Below, in pieces: positions 23,725 through 32,732 of a stretch of 64,000 bases of DNA. The notes under the pieces were generated by a model. That model worked only from the letters and a program-made list of their open reading frames with translations. It was not told the DNA's origin and searched no databases. Source of the stretch: Bradyrhizobium sp. CCGUVB1N3 (GTDB lineage: Bacteria; Pseudomonadota; Alphaproteobacteria; Rhizobiales; Xanthobacteraceae). Position 1 is the stretch's first letter. The number at the start of each line of letters is the position of its first letter. Made by a program: the position numbers and the translations under genes. The DNA is taken from contig NZ_JANADR010000001.1 of NCBI RefSeq assembly GCF_024199925.1, positions 1,364,001-1,428,000 of the forward strand, in the 5' to 3' direction.

Positions 23725-24750
23725 ATGGGACAGGCCACGCATGGAAAAATCGCAGCGGTTGGGACCTTCTGCGCTGTCGCGCTGCTTGCAAACCCGCGAG
23801 CGGCCCTCGCTGATGTAGGTGGCCTCAGCTTTTGGTTTCCGGGGGCATTTGGCAGCCTCGTCGCAATTCCAGGCGTCCCGGGATGGGCGTACACGACGGT
23901 CTACGTCCATGCGCAGGAGAACGCCGGCGCAGGAAAGAATTTCGTCACCAGCGGGGGCCTACCTAGCTCCATTGTCACCGGTCTCAGTGCGCGTGCCGAC
24001 GCCGTCGCGGAAGCTTTCACCTATACCTCTGCTATGCCGGTTCTCGGCGGCCAGGCGGCCTTCACCGTCGTGAGTGCTCTCGGCAATGTCAACGCCGGTA
24101 TCAGCGCGACGCTGACCGGGCCACTGGGCAACGCCATCTCCGGGAACGCGAGCGACAATCGCACGACATTATCGGATGTGATCTATCAAGGAACTCTCAA
24201 ATGGAACCAGGGTGTCCACAACGAAATGGTCTACTTCACGGGCAACATCCCGAGCGGCACTTACGATCCGCATCGCCTAGCCAATCTGAGCTTGGGATTC
24301 GTGGCATTCGATGCGGGCGCCGGCTACACCTACCTCGATCCAAAGTCGGGCCATGAGTTCTCTGTGGCCGGAGGGCTGACCTACAGCCTCATGAATCCTG
24401 ATCTGCAGTACCAGAACGGCATCGACTTCCACCTCGACTGGGGCGCGTCACAGTTCATAAGCAAGAACGTCCATATTGGTCTGGTCGGTTATTTATTCCA
24501 GCAGCTCACGGGCGATAGCGGGCCGGGGGCGAAGCTCGGGCCATTCAAGACCAGCACGGTTGGAATCGGTCCGCAGATCGGTTTCATCATCCCGATATCC
24601 GAAGGCTATCAAGGCTATCTCAACCTGAAGGGATACAGGGATCTTGCCGTCGAGAACCGGCCCGAAGGCTGGACCGCATGGGTCACGTTCGCGATCTCCC
24701 CCGCGCCGCCGGAGTCCGGATCCTCGAAGCCAATCGTGCGAAAATACTGA
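23725..24750 (+). CDS. outer membrane transporter-like protein (phenol meta-pathway/SphA type)
   Basis: The 341-residue protein has a signal peptide (about residues 1-28, ending ALAD). The mature chain is rich in alternating beta strands typical of the Phenol_MetA_deg outer membrane family (GGLSFWFPGAFGSLVAIP, FDAGAGYTYLDPKSGHEFSVAGGLTYSLMNP, GPQIGFIIPIS). It ends in Tyr, consistent with barrel insertion. These proteins are thought to import aromatic or hydrophobic compounds. The aggagag site supports ATG 23725. It is convergent with the first arylsulfatase gene; a role in delivering its aryl-ester substrates is plausible but only inferred. Confidence 0.75.
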   Translation: MGQATHGKIAAVGTFCAVALLANPRAALADVGGLSFWFPGAFGSLVAIPGVPGWAYTTVYVHAQENAGAGKNFVTSGGLPSSIVTGLSARADAVAEAFTYTSAMPVLGGQAAFTVVSALGNVNAGISATLTGPLGNAISGNASDNRTTLSDVIYQGTLKWNQGVHNEMVYFTGNIPSGTYDPHRLANLSLGFVAFDAGAGYTYLDPKSGHEFSVAGGLTYSLMNPDLQYQNGIDFHLDWGASQFISKNVHIGLVGYLFQQLTGDSGPGAKLGPFKTSTVGIGPQIGFIIPISEGYQGYLNLKGYRDLAVENRPEGWTAWVTFAISPAPPESGSSKPIVRKY

Positions 24751-24981
24751 CCGGGATGTCGGCTTGGGTCAGACTCGGAAAGGCTCTTGCCGAGCATAAC
24801 GAGTCCGCTTTACCCCGAACAGCCGACCTAAGAGCTGACGTCGCATAGGTCTGCGTCGGGCCAAAAGCCGACCAAGCCGGGCCATGGCGCGCGGTGATCA
24901 TCGCCGTCACCACGCTACGACGCGCGGCTCACACAGACGCGAGGCCGCACATCTACTCTTTGCGCCCATCGAACTGTGTCG

Positions 24982-27459
24982 TCACTGCATCCGCAGCGCG
25001 AAATCCTTCTTTAGCTGTTCAAGTTCACCCCGCTTCTGGGGAGTGAGTCGGTCGGCTCCGAGATGGATGTCAACCTTATTGAGTGTGCCGCCAAACTTGA
25101 ATGGCATCTTGGCGTCGTATTCGTCGATGACGGGGGACCCAGTGTCCTGGCCGACATCAAAACTCTCATCGAGCGAGAAGCGGAGCGGCTGGGTCAGCGT
25201 GATGCGGCCCTCGGCGACCTTCTGACCATCGACTGTGATCGTTCCTGTTCCAGGCTTGCCGGCACCACCGCCATCGTAGGCGAAGTTGAAAGCGATGGTA
25301 TGCTTGCCCGCCGCGAGCGCGTCCTCGCTCGCGATACGAAACTTGTATTTATTCTGATTGGGATACTTATCGCCGTCCTGATTGGAGAAGGCATAAGCGA
25401 ACATCGGCTTCCGGTCGAGGACGAGCAAACCCCAGCCGCCAAACCGCCCCCCTTGCGTCACGATCACGCCGTCAGCCTCGCCCTGCGGAATGTCCACTTC
25501 GGCCGTGATGCGGAATGACTTGTTCTTGATGTCCGGTGCGCTCGCTTCCGGGATGCGGATCGTGCCGGGGTAGTATGTAAAGTCAGTTCGCCCCCGATTC
25601 AGGTTCGGCCGACTGGCCGGATTCGCTCGGTCGGCGAAGCTGGAATCGATGGGGAGAACGTTGTAGCGCGCCGCCTCGATCAGGAAGCGTGCCTGCAAAT
25701 CGGCGAGCTTCTTGGGATTATCGCTCGCCACGTTCTTGGCCTGGCTAAAGTCGTCGTTGACGTTGTACAGCTCCCACGGAAAGTCATCCGGGTCGGGTTC
25801 TGCTCCCGCTACGACCCACGGCAGACGTAGCGGCGTTGTGCTGGCAATCCAGCCGTCCTGGTACATTCCGCGGTTGGCCGCTATCTCGAAATACTGCGTC
25901 TTGTGCCGTGTCGGCGCCTTTGCGTCATCGAACGTGTAGACCATGCTGACGCCTTCAAGCGGCTTCTGTGGCGTGCCGTTGAGTACCAGCGGTGTCTGAA
26001 TGTTTACGGCTTCCAGGATCGTCGGCGCGATGTCGATGACGTGGTGGAACTGAGAGCGGATTTCACCGTGAGTCTTGATCCGTTGCGGCCAGCTCATGCA
26101 CATTCCGTTCCGCGTCCCCCCAAAATGCGAAGCGACTTGCTTGGTCCACTGGAACGGCGTGTCCATCGCGTGCGCCCAGCCGACAGGATAATGGTTGTAG
26201 GTCCGGTCGCTGCCGAGCAGATCCATCATCGACAACAGATAAGGAAGCGACTCCGGCTCCGGCGCCAACTCACCCATTTCGTTGGTCGTACCCTGCAGCG
26301 TGCCTTCGCCGCTCGCGCCGTTGTCGCCTTCGATGTAGATCACGAGCGTGTTGTCGAGCTGGCCCGACTGCTCCAGGGAATCGAGGAGGCGACCGATCTC
26401 ATAGTCGGACTGGGCGACGGCGGCAGCATAAACCTCCATCATCCGTGCATAGACCTTCTTCTGATCCGCGTTTAGCGAATCCCACCCCGGTATCTGGGCA
26501 GGACGCTGTGTTAACACGGCGTTGGTAGGGATGATGTCGAGCCGCTTCTGGTTAACAAGCGTCTCCTCGCGCTGCTTGTCCCATCCCTGATCAAACTTGC
26601 CCTTGAACTTGGCGATCCATTCCTTGCTCGCATGATGCGGGGCATGACCGTTGCCCGGAGCGAAATATATCAGGAATGGATTGTCGGGTGCCACGGCATG
26701 TTGGTTCCGTATCCAGTCGATGGCCCGATCAGCCATGTCGTGGATCAGAATGTAGTTCGGATCGCCAAACGGCGGCAGAACAGGCTTGGTGTTCTCGAAA
26801 AGCGCGGGATGCCAATTATCCGTATCGCCGCCGAGGAAGCCGTAGAAATATTCAAAGCCGAGACCGCCCGCCCATTGATTGAATGGTCCAGCGGCGCTCT
26901 GCTGCCAGTCCGGGATCAGGTGGTGCTTGCCGAACCACGACGTGTTGTAGCCGTTGCCCAAGAGAATGTTGCCGATGGTGCCTGCGCTCTTGGGAATGAT
27001 CGAATCGTAGCCGGGATAGCCGGTGGCAAACTCCGAGATGTTGCCGTAGCCGACGCTGTGATGGTTGCGCCCTGTGAGAAGTGCTGAACGAGTCGGCGAG
27101 CACAGTGCAGTAGTGTGGAACTGGTTGTAGCAAATTCCGTGCTGGTAAACTCGCTCAAGGCTCGGCGTCGGGATCGGACCGCCGAAGGTGCTGGCCGCAC
27201 CGAAGCCGGTATCATCGGTCAAGATGAGCAGCACGTTTGGAGCGCCCTTGGGCGCCGTTATTGCGGGCGGATAATCCGGCTTTGATTCGCTGACCTTGCG
27301 TCCAATGACGCCGCTGAATGCCGGTTCGGGAACCGGAAGGATCGTCGAGCCTCCAGTCGGGGTCGACGCGTTTTGCGCAAGCGATAGGGTCCCCAATCCG
27401 ATGCAGCTAGCCATCACTGCAATCGAAACGGTTTCAAGCAACTGGCTTTTGTGACGCAT
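24982..27459 (-). CDS. arylsulfatase (formylglycine-dependent), Sec-exported
   Basis: The 825-residue protein has a signal peptide (ending SLAQN). The N-terminal sulfatase domain has VLLILTDDTGFG (calcium-binding Asp pair) and ALCSPTRSALLTGRNHH, with Cys120 in C-x-P-x-R to be converted to formylglycine. EGDNGASGEG is the second metal site. An extra beta-rich C-terminal domain (about 600-825) follows. It would hydrolyse sulfate esters in the periplasm. The start at 27459 has gggaggg upstream. A perfect FixK/FNR-type palindrome lies 56 bases before it, and its maturase is encoded at 32733-33707. Strongly similar to the gene at 30208. Confidence 0.9.
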   Translation of the reverse strand: MRHKSQLLETVSIAVMASCIGLGTLSLAQNASTPTGGSTILPVPEPAFSGVIGRKVSESKPDYPPAITAPKGAPNVLLILTDDTGFGAASTFGGPIPTPSLERVYQHGICYNQFHTTALCSPTRSALLTGRNHHSVGYGNISEFATGYPGYDSIIPKSAGTIGNILLGNGYNTSWFGKHHLIPDWQQSAAGPFNQWAGGLGFEYFYGFLGGDTDNWHPALFENTKPVLPPFGDPNYILIHDMADRAIDWIRNQHAVAPDNPFLIYFAPGNGHAPHHASKEWIAKFKGKFDQGWDKQREETLVNQKRLDIIPTNAVLTQRPAQIPGWDSLNADQKKVYARMMEVYAAAVAQSDYEIGRLLDSLEQSGQLDNTLVIYIEGDNGASGEGTLQGTTNEMGELAPEPESLPYLLSMMDLLGSDRTYNHYPVGWAHAMDTPFQWTKQVASHFGGTRNGMCMSWPQRIKTHGEIRSQFHHVIDIAPTILEAVNIQTPLVLNGTPQKPLEGVSMVYTFDDAKAPTRHKTQYFEIAANRGMYQDGWIASTTPLRLPWVVAGAEPDPDDFPWELYNVNDDFSQAKNVASDNPKKLADLQARFLIEAARYNVLPIDSSFADRANPASRPNLNRGRTDFTYYPGTIRIPEASAPDIKNKSFRITAEVDIPQGEADGVIVTQGGRFGGWGLLVLDRKPMFAYAFSNQDGDKYPNQNKYKFRIASEDALAAGKHTIAFNFAYDGGGAGKPGTGTITVDGQKVAEGRITLTQPLRFSLDESFDVGQDTGSPVIDEYDAKMPFKFGGTLNKVDIHLGADRLTPQKRGELEQLKKDFALRMQ

Positions 27460-27514
27460 GGTCCCTCCCATACCGTTCGAGACCAATGTCACGCTCGGTA
27501 GGTCGCGCAAGCTG

Positions 27515-27528
27515 TTGATCTAGATCAA
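27515..27528. promoter_or_regulatory. FixK/FNR-type box upstream of the first arylsulfatase
   Basis: TTGATCTAGATCAA is a perfect palindrome matching the FNR/FixK consensus TTGAT-N4-ATCAA. It is centred 62 bases upstream of the sulfatase ATG (minus strand). If centred at -41.5, transcription would start about 20 bases before the ATG. The same 14-mer occurs upstream of the second sulfatase. Confidence 0.75.
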
Positions 27529-27681
27529 CTGATGTCCGAGTTGGGTCACGAACGACAAAACCCAAAGTGAGCATAACGCGTCCGCTTCCGGGCGCATCGC
27601 GACCAAAAGCGCTCCTTGGCCGGGCATGTTGAGCCCACCTGCCGACGATAATTCAATCCCCCTAAATCGAGGGGCCGAATC

Positions 27682-28361
27682 ATGCGCTACGAACTCACCG
27701 ACAATGAGTGGTCTGCTATCAAGCCGACGCTGCCGAATAAGCCGCGCGGTATGCCACGAGTGAATGATCTTCGCGTCCTCAATGGCATCTTCTCGTACAC
27801 CACCTGCTACAATCGCTTCGTTCGCTGGCGACGGGCGGGCGTGTGGGCCAAGCTTATGAGCGCACTGGCCGGCGTCCATGATGCCGCTGTGCAAATGATC
27901 GACACGTCTATTGTTCGCGTGCATCAGCATGGGGCGTGCATCACCAGGAATCGGCGGCAATCAATGGGGCGCTCGCGAAGTGGATTGGCCAGCAAGATTC
28001 ATGCATTGGTCGATACCAATGGCCTGCCGGTACGGCTCGCGCTGGCAAACTCCTGTCTCGACTGAAGTCGAAAACGATGCTGCTGGCCGATCGTGGTTAT
28101 GATGCGGACTGGATCAGGAGCCTTGCGGCCGAGAAGAGCGCATGGGCCAACATCCCGCCACGATGCAACCGCACCGAGTCTATCTGCTTCAGCCCGTATC
28201 TCTACCGGGCTCGGAACTTGGTCGAGCGCTTCTTCAACAAGATCAAGCACTGCCGCCGGGTTGCGACGCGCTATGACAAGCTCGCCGCCAACTGCCTTGC
28301 CTTCGTTCAACTCGCATCGATCAGACTATGGCTGCGCGCTAATGAGTCTGCGTCCTACTAA
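27682..28361 (+). pseudogene. decayed IS5-family transposase
   Basis: The first frame (MRYELTDNEWSAIKPTLPNKPRG...) gives the IS5-type N-terminus and the DDE segment VQMIDTSIVRVHQHG. The second frame carries KTMLLADRGYDADWIR and YLYRARNLVERFFNKIK with the catalytic Glu. Compared with intact relatives, the segment after GIF (WRSGAPW-type) and the segment before the GKLLSRLK part are missing, the latter with a frame change near 28050. Two internal deletions make it inactive. Terminal inverted repeats were not identified. Confidence 0.75.
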
Positions 28362-28399
28362 TAACACCGGACGCGAAGGTCCCAATCCAATTGCCGGAC

Positions 28400-29152
28400 C
28401 TATCGGACGGCCAGCACATCGCCCCGAAGGATTCGGCTCGAGCTTAGGAGGACAACCAAGCCCATCGCCATCAACAGCACGCCGAGCAAAGTTGCCGTCC
28501 ATCCCGGCCCGTCCTCGTCCACCTTGGCGGCAAGAACTGCGACGCCCGGAGTTACCGGGGGGACAACCGCGTCGCCGTCGGCCGGCACAGCGGCCAAGAG
28601 CATCTCGACGTCGACTTGGTCCGCCTTGGGATTGAGAGCCGTGAGCCGATCGGCCGGGAGCTTGGCAATATCGGGGGCAGACGGTGCGCGCGCCGCGGCC
28701 GTCGTAGCGACAACGGGACTGGCATCGGCCACCTTGAATTCGGGCGCGGGCGGAGCTGGGCGGTTGGCGTCCGTCGGCGCGGAGGGCCGCAGCTCCGCAT
28801 GCGCATCCGCAACCGCCTTTCGGCTGCGTGGGGTGGCCGCGCTTTTCTGCGAATCGGCGACATGTTTCGCGGCCTGATGGCGAACCGACTTCTTCCTGAT
28901 CAGGGTGCCCTCCGCGGCCTGGAACCAGCATTTGCGGTGGCCGTCGAAGCGATAGACCCAATGCTGCCCCTCAGCGGCCGATGCGCCGGGCCGCGACACG
29001 CAATCCGTATTGGATGGAGCTGGCGGCGAGGCTTCCACCGGAGCGGTTTGGCCTAACAAGTCAGAGAAGGGATTCGAAAATGCAGGTGACGTCGATAGAC
29101 CTGCGACAAGGAGAAAAGCAGCAGAGCAAGAAATTCGCAAATGACCGGACAT
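28400..29152 (-). CDS. hypothetical secreted/membrane protein
   Basis: The 250-residue protein has a signal peptide (LRISCSAAFLLVAGLSTSPAFS). Next is a small Cys-containing module, DCVSRPGASAAEGQHWVYRFDGHRKCWFQAAEG (two Cys probably bridged), then a long Ala/Pro-rich linker. A C-terminal membrane helix (TATLLGVLLMAMGLVVLL) precedes a short basic tail. This envelope-anchored form is found in rhizobial hypothetical proteins. The start at 29152 has a G-rich site upstream. Function unknown. Confidence 0.65.
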   Translation of the reverse strand: MSGHLRISCSAAFLLVAGLSTSPAFSNPFSDLLGQTAPVEASPPAPSNTDCVSRPGASAAEGQHWVYRFDGHRKCWFQAAEGTLIRKKSVRHQAAKHVADSQKSAATPRSRKAVADAHAELRPSAPTDANRPAPPAPEFKVADASPVVATTAAARAPSAPDIAKLPADRLTALNPKADQVDVEMLLAAVPADGDAVVPPVTPGVAVLAAKVDEDGPGWTATLLGVLLMAMGLVVLLSSSRILRGDVLAVR

Positions 29153-29296
29153 GAAAACCCCCGGTGTTGCGCCCCCGCCCAGCACGACCTTTGGCTCCAA
29201 CCTAGGTCGCAATGCGACTCAAATCCGGCAACGAGGAGGCTTCATTCCGCCTCAAAAACGAGATTTCCAGCGCGATTTCAGAGCTAGTCCTGCAGC

Positions 29297-29454
29297 CGCC
29301 CATGGTACATTGACCCGGTCCCAACTATTGCGGGTATGACGGCAACGGGCCCCTATTTCGGCCGCCCGGTTCTTATGACGGCCGCTACAACAACGGCAGC
29401 TATGGCCCGTGCTGGACGCGGACACCGATCGGACCGATCTGGAATTGCGGCTGA
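29297..29454 (+). pseudogene. fragment duplicating the 3' end of the 22094-22453 gene
   Basis: These 158 bases match the last part of the secreted protein gene at 22094-22453, from the WYIDPVP codons to the stop. The final 50 bases are nearly identical (GCCGCTACAACAACGGCAGC is shared exactly). Small deletions shift the frame in the first half and no start or signal peptide is present. It lies 7 kb away in the same orientation, so the two copies bracket the OMP, first sulfatase and both transposase relics. Confidence 0.75.
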
Positions 29455-29487
29455 TCAGCCTATTGCTCATCGAGCGCGTGATCGATC

Positions 29488-29889
29488 TCACGGATCGCCG
29501 AAAACATCGACCAGGCGAAAGCGCTCGCACATCAGCATCATGTCCTCGCTGAACCGGCCGAGGCGGCCGAAATAGGTCCGATGGGCACCGCGCCAATAAG
29601 CGAGGCTCCGATCGCCTTCCCCTTCATCGCAGGCAAAAGCGGCATCGACTTCATGGAAGCGCTGATACGTGACTTCGATGGTTTCGATGACACAGCGCGG
29701 TTCTCCGCGCCCGTCGAGCACGATCCAGCGCTCACCGGGCGTCGAGGTGTTCGGTTCGTCTTCCGTACTGCACGTTGCGGTCTTGATGCCGTTGATGACC
29801 AGTTCGAGCAATTCATCGGCGAGCGCGGGACCGTCGCCGAACGCGAATGTCCGCAAGTGTTGATACCGCTCGGGAACGAGCTTGCCCAT
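29488..29889 (-). CDS. ASCH-domain protein
   Basis: The 133-residue protein has the ASCH pattern: ALADELLELVINGIKTATCST (the G-x-K-x-x-T/S motif), GERWIVLDGRGEPRCVIETIEVTYQRFHEV, then EGEGDRSLAYWRGAHRTYF and a terminal beta strand ERFRLVDVF. ASCH domains resemble PUA RNA-binding domains, and some hydrolyse modified nucleosides (YqfB). The specific substrate is unknown. The start at ATG 29889 matches the domain; the longer frame upstream has no support. It is divergent from the second sulfatase. Confidence 0.78.
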   Translation of the reverse strand: MGKLVPERYQHLRTFAFGDGPALADELLELVINGIKTATCSTEDEPNTSTPGERWIVLDGRGEPRCVIETIEVTYQRFHEVDAAFACDEGEGDRSLAYWRGAHRTYFGRLGRFSEDMMLMCERFRLVDVFGDP

Positions 29890-30092
29890 TGGTGATCCGG
29901 TTCCTCGCACAACTACCGTCTTCGGCACGATGGCGGCGGATAGTCTAGCTGCCCGGGTTCGGCTCGCAACCTCTGCGCGACGTACTAAAGTCCCTCCGGG
30001 TCTTCGCGAAGCTCGGGACCGAAGTTTGGGACCGTCAATGCCCGATGATGTCATCCCACAACCGGCAGAGCGGAGGCCAAAGCAGATATTCG

Positions 30093-30106
30093 TTGATCTA
30101 GATCAA
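30093..30106. promoter_or_regulatory. FixK/FNR-type box upstream of the second arylsulfatase
   Basis: TTGATCTAGATCAA is identical to the box at 27515-27528. It is centred 108 bases before the sulfatase ATG, which would give a 5' UTR of about 67 bases if activation is class II. A CAAAAT-like -10 lies at the right distance (around 30123-30130). Confidence 0.75.
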
Positions 30107-30207
30107 AAGTACCGGCCGAGTTCAAAATCTTCTTGGTGCGCCATCGCTGGCTAATGCACGCGAGCGCATCACCCTCGCGCGAGTCTCCTTACAACGGAGG
30201 GATCGAG

Positions 30208-32697
30208 ATGCGCGAGACCGACAAGAAGGGCGCCCTTTCGTCTGCGGACAAAATTCAAATCAATCGCCGCCGGTTGCTCGGCTCGACCTCAATCCTGGCG
30301 GCATCGGCGCTCGCCTCGACTGCGCTCCCGCGCGTCGCGAACGCCGCGACCGACACCGTATTGCCGCGGCCGGAGCCGCCCTTTGCTGGAAAGATCGAGC
30401 GCACGGTCAAGGGCTCTACGCCTGATTTTCCAAAGGGCGTCGAAGCTCCTGCGGGCGCGCCCAACGTTCTCTTGATCCTGACGGACGACGTCGGCTTCGG
30501 CGCGACAAGCGTCTTTGGCGGACCGATCCAGACCCCCAATTTCCAACGCGTCGCCGACAACGGCCTTCGCTACAACATGTACCACACCACTGCGCTGTGC
30601 TCGCCGACACGAGCGGCGCTGATCACCGGCCGCAACCACCACTCGGTTGCCAGCGGCGTCATCACCGAGTTCGCGACCGGCTTTCCCGGCTACAATTCGC
30701 TGGTGCCGAAGAGCGCAGGCTCTGTAGGGGCCGTGCTACGGGAGAACGGCTACAACACGTCATGGTTCGGCAAGATGCATAATGTGCCGGACTGGATGTC
30801 CAGTCAGGCCGGCCCGTTCGATTTGTGGCCGAACGGCCTGGGCTTTGAGCACTTCTACGGATTCATCGGCGGTGACAGCGACCAGTGGCACCCGGCTCTC
30901 TATGAGAACATGACGCCGATCGAGCCCTATCTGGGCAATCCAAACTACATCCTGGATATTGATCTTGCCGACAAGGCGATTGCCTGGATGCGGATGCAAC
31001 ATGCGCTGGCGCCGACCAAGCCATGGCTGGTCTACTACGCGACCGGTACCGCTCATGCTCCGCATCACGCGCCGAAGGACTGGATCGCCAAATACAAGGG
31101 GCAGTTCGATCGAGGGTGGGACAAGGTGCGCGAGGAGACACTCGCCCGGCAGATCAAGCTCGGCGTTGTCCCCGCCAACACCAAGCTGACCGCACGCCCG
31201 GAACAGCTTCCGGCATGGGATTCTTTGTCGGCAGACCAGAAGCGCCTCTACGCGCGCATGATGGAGGTCTACGCGGGCGCCCTGTCACACGCCGACTACA
31301 ACATCGGCCGTCTGCTCGACGCAGTCGAACAATCGGGCCAGATGGACAACACGCTCGTCATCTTCATGATGGGTGACAACGGCGCGAGCGCCGAAGGCAG
31401 CTTGCAGGGCACCACGAACGAGGTCGCCACCGCCGGCAACGGCGTGACGGAGAGCCTGCCCTTCCTGCTCTCGATGATCGACGAGTTGGGTGGGCCGCTG
31501 ACCTACAACCACTACCCGGTCGGTTGGGCGCACGCCATGGACACGCCGATGCAATGGACGAAGCAGATTGCATCGCATCTTGGCGGTACCCGCAACGGCA
31601 TGGTGATATCGTGGCCTGCTCGTATCAAGGACAAGGGCGGCTTGCGATCGCAGTTCTGCCACGTGATCGATATCGTGCCCACGATCTACGAGGCCGCGAA
31701 GATAACTCCCCCGGATATGCTGGATGGCGTGAAGCAGAAGCCGATAGACGGTGTGAGCTTCGTTTATACCTTCGAGGCCGCCGGGGCACAGCCGCAGCAC
31801 ACCGCGCAATACTTCGAGATGTTGGGGAACCGTGCGATCTACAAGGACGGCTGGATGGCGAGCACGACGCCGCTGCGCTTGCCCTGGGTGACCCTCGGAG
31901 CCGAACCCAATCCCGATGACTTCAAATGGGAGCTGTACAACATCGCCGAGGATTTCAGCCAGTCGAACAATCTGGCGGCAAAGTCGCCCGAGAAGCTCAA
32001 GGAACTACAGGACGCGTTCGACGTCGAGGCAAGGAAATACAACGTCTACCCGCTCGATTCGAGCTTCGCGTCGCGGGTTGATCCTGCCATCCGGCCAAGC
32101 CTCACGCGTGGCCGCAACGAATTTATCTACTATCCGGGCATGGTCCGAATCCCGGAGGGGTCGGCGCCGGACTTCAAGAACAAGTCGTGGACGATAGCCG
32201 CCGAGGTCGCGATCCCGCAGGGCGGCGCAAACGGCGTGTTGGCGACGATTGGAGGTCGCTTCGGCGGCTGGGCCCTGCTGCTGATGGACGGCAAGCCTGT
32301 CTTTGCCTACGCCCTTTCGAACCAGCCGGACCACAAGTTCAGGGTGGCCTCCGATCAGCGGCTCCCGGCAGGCAATCATGTCGTCCGCATCAAGTTCGAG
32401 TACGAAGGTGGCGGGATCGGCAAAGGAGCTAATGCCACGCTACTGGTGGACGAGAAGCAGGTGGCGCAAGGCCATATCCCACAGACGCTGCCCTGTCGCT
32501 TCTCACTCGATGAAACCTTCGACGTCGGGCAGGATACTGGAACTCCGGTTCTGGAGGAATATGCTGACAAGATGCCGTTCCCCTTTACCGGAACGCTCAA
32601 GCAATTCGTGGTCGTGCTGGAGCCGCAGAAGCTCAGCGAGGACGAGCGACGCCGACTTCAGGAGGCGCTGGCGAAGGCGATGGCCGCAGTGAATTGA
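30208..32697 (+). CDS. arylsulfatase (formylglycine-dependent), Tat-exported
   Basis: The 829-residue paralogue of the 24982-27459 gene has a twin-arginine signal (NRRRLLGSTSILAASALAST, R20-R22). VLLILTDDVGFG and ALCSPTRAALITGRNHH carry the metal site and formylglycine Cys131. MGDNGASAEG is the second metal motif, and a similar C-terminal beta domain follows. Tat export implies folding, and probably Cys oxidation by FGE, in the cytosol before export. The ggagg site supports ATG 30208. It is convergent with the FGE gene, 35 bases apart, and has the same FixK-type box as its paralogue. Confidence 0.9.
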   Translation: MRETDKKGALSSADKIQINRRRLLGSTSILAASALASTALPRVANAATDTVLPRPEPPFAGKIERTVKGSTPDFPKGVEAPAGAPNVLLILTDDVGFGATSVFGGPIQTPNFQRVADNGLRYNMYHTTALCSPTRAALITGRNHHSVASGVITEFATGFPGYNSLVPKSAGSVGAVLRENGYNTSWFGKMHNVPDWMSSQAGPFDLWPNGLGFEHFYGFIGGDSDQWHPALYENMTPIEPYLGNPNYILDIDLADKAIAWMRMQHALAPTKPWLVYYATGTAHAPHHAPKDWIAKYKGQFDRGWDKVREETLARQIKLGVVPANTKLTARPEQLPAWDSLSADQKRLYARMMEVYAGALSHADYNIGRLLDAVEQSGQMDNTLVIFMMGDNGASAEGSLQGTTNEVATAGNGVTESLPFLLSMIDELGGPLTYNHYPVGWAHAMDTPMQWTKQIASHLGGTRNGMVISWPARIKDKGGLRSQFCHVIDIVPTIYEAAKITPPDMLDGVKQKPIDGVSFVYTFEAAGAQPQHTAQYFEMLGNRAIYKDGWMASTTPLRLPWVTLGAEPNPDDFKWELYNIAEDFSQSNNLAAKSPEKLKELQDAFDVEARKYNVYPLDSSFASRVDPAIRPSLTRGRNEFIYYPGMVRIPEGSAPDFKNKSWTIAAEVAIPQGGANGVLATIGGRFGGWALLLMDGKPVFAYALSNQPDHKFRVASDQRLPAGNHVVRIKFEYEGGGIGKGANATLLVDEKQVAQGHIPQTLPCRFSLDETFDVGQDTGTPVLEEYADKMPFPFTGTLKQFVVVLEPQKLSEDERRRLQEALAKAMAAVN

Positions 32698-32732
32698 TCC
32701 ATGCGGGTGCGACTCTGGATCCTTCTCGGCAC

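Noticed and set aside
27682..28361. Programmed frameshifting in the IS5-type transposase
   Set aside because: Besides the frame change, conserved segments are missing at two places, so the gene is decayed rather than recoded.
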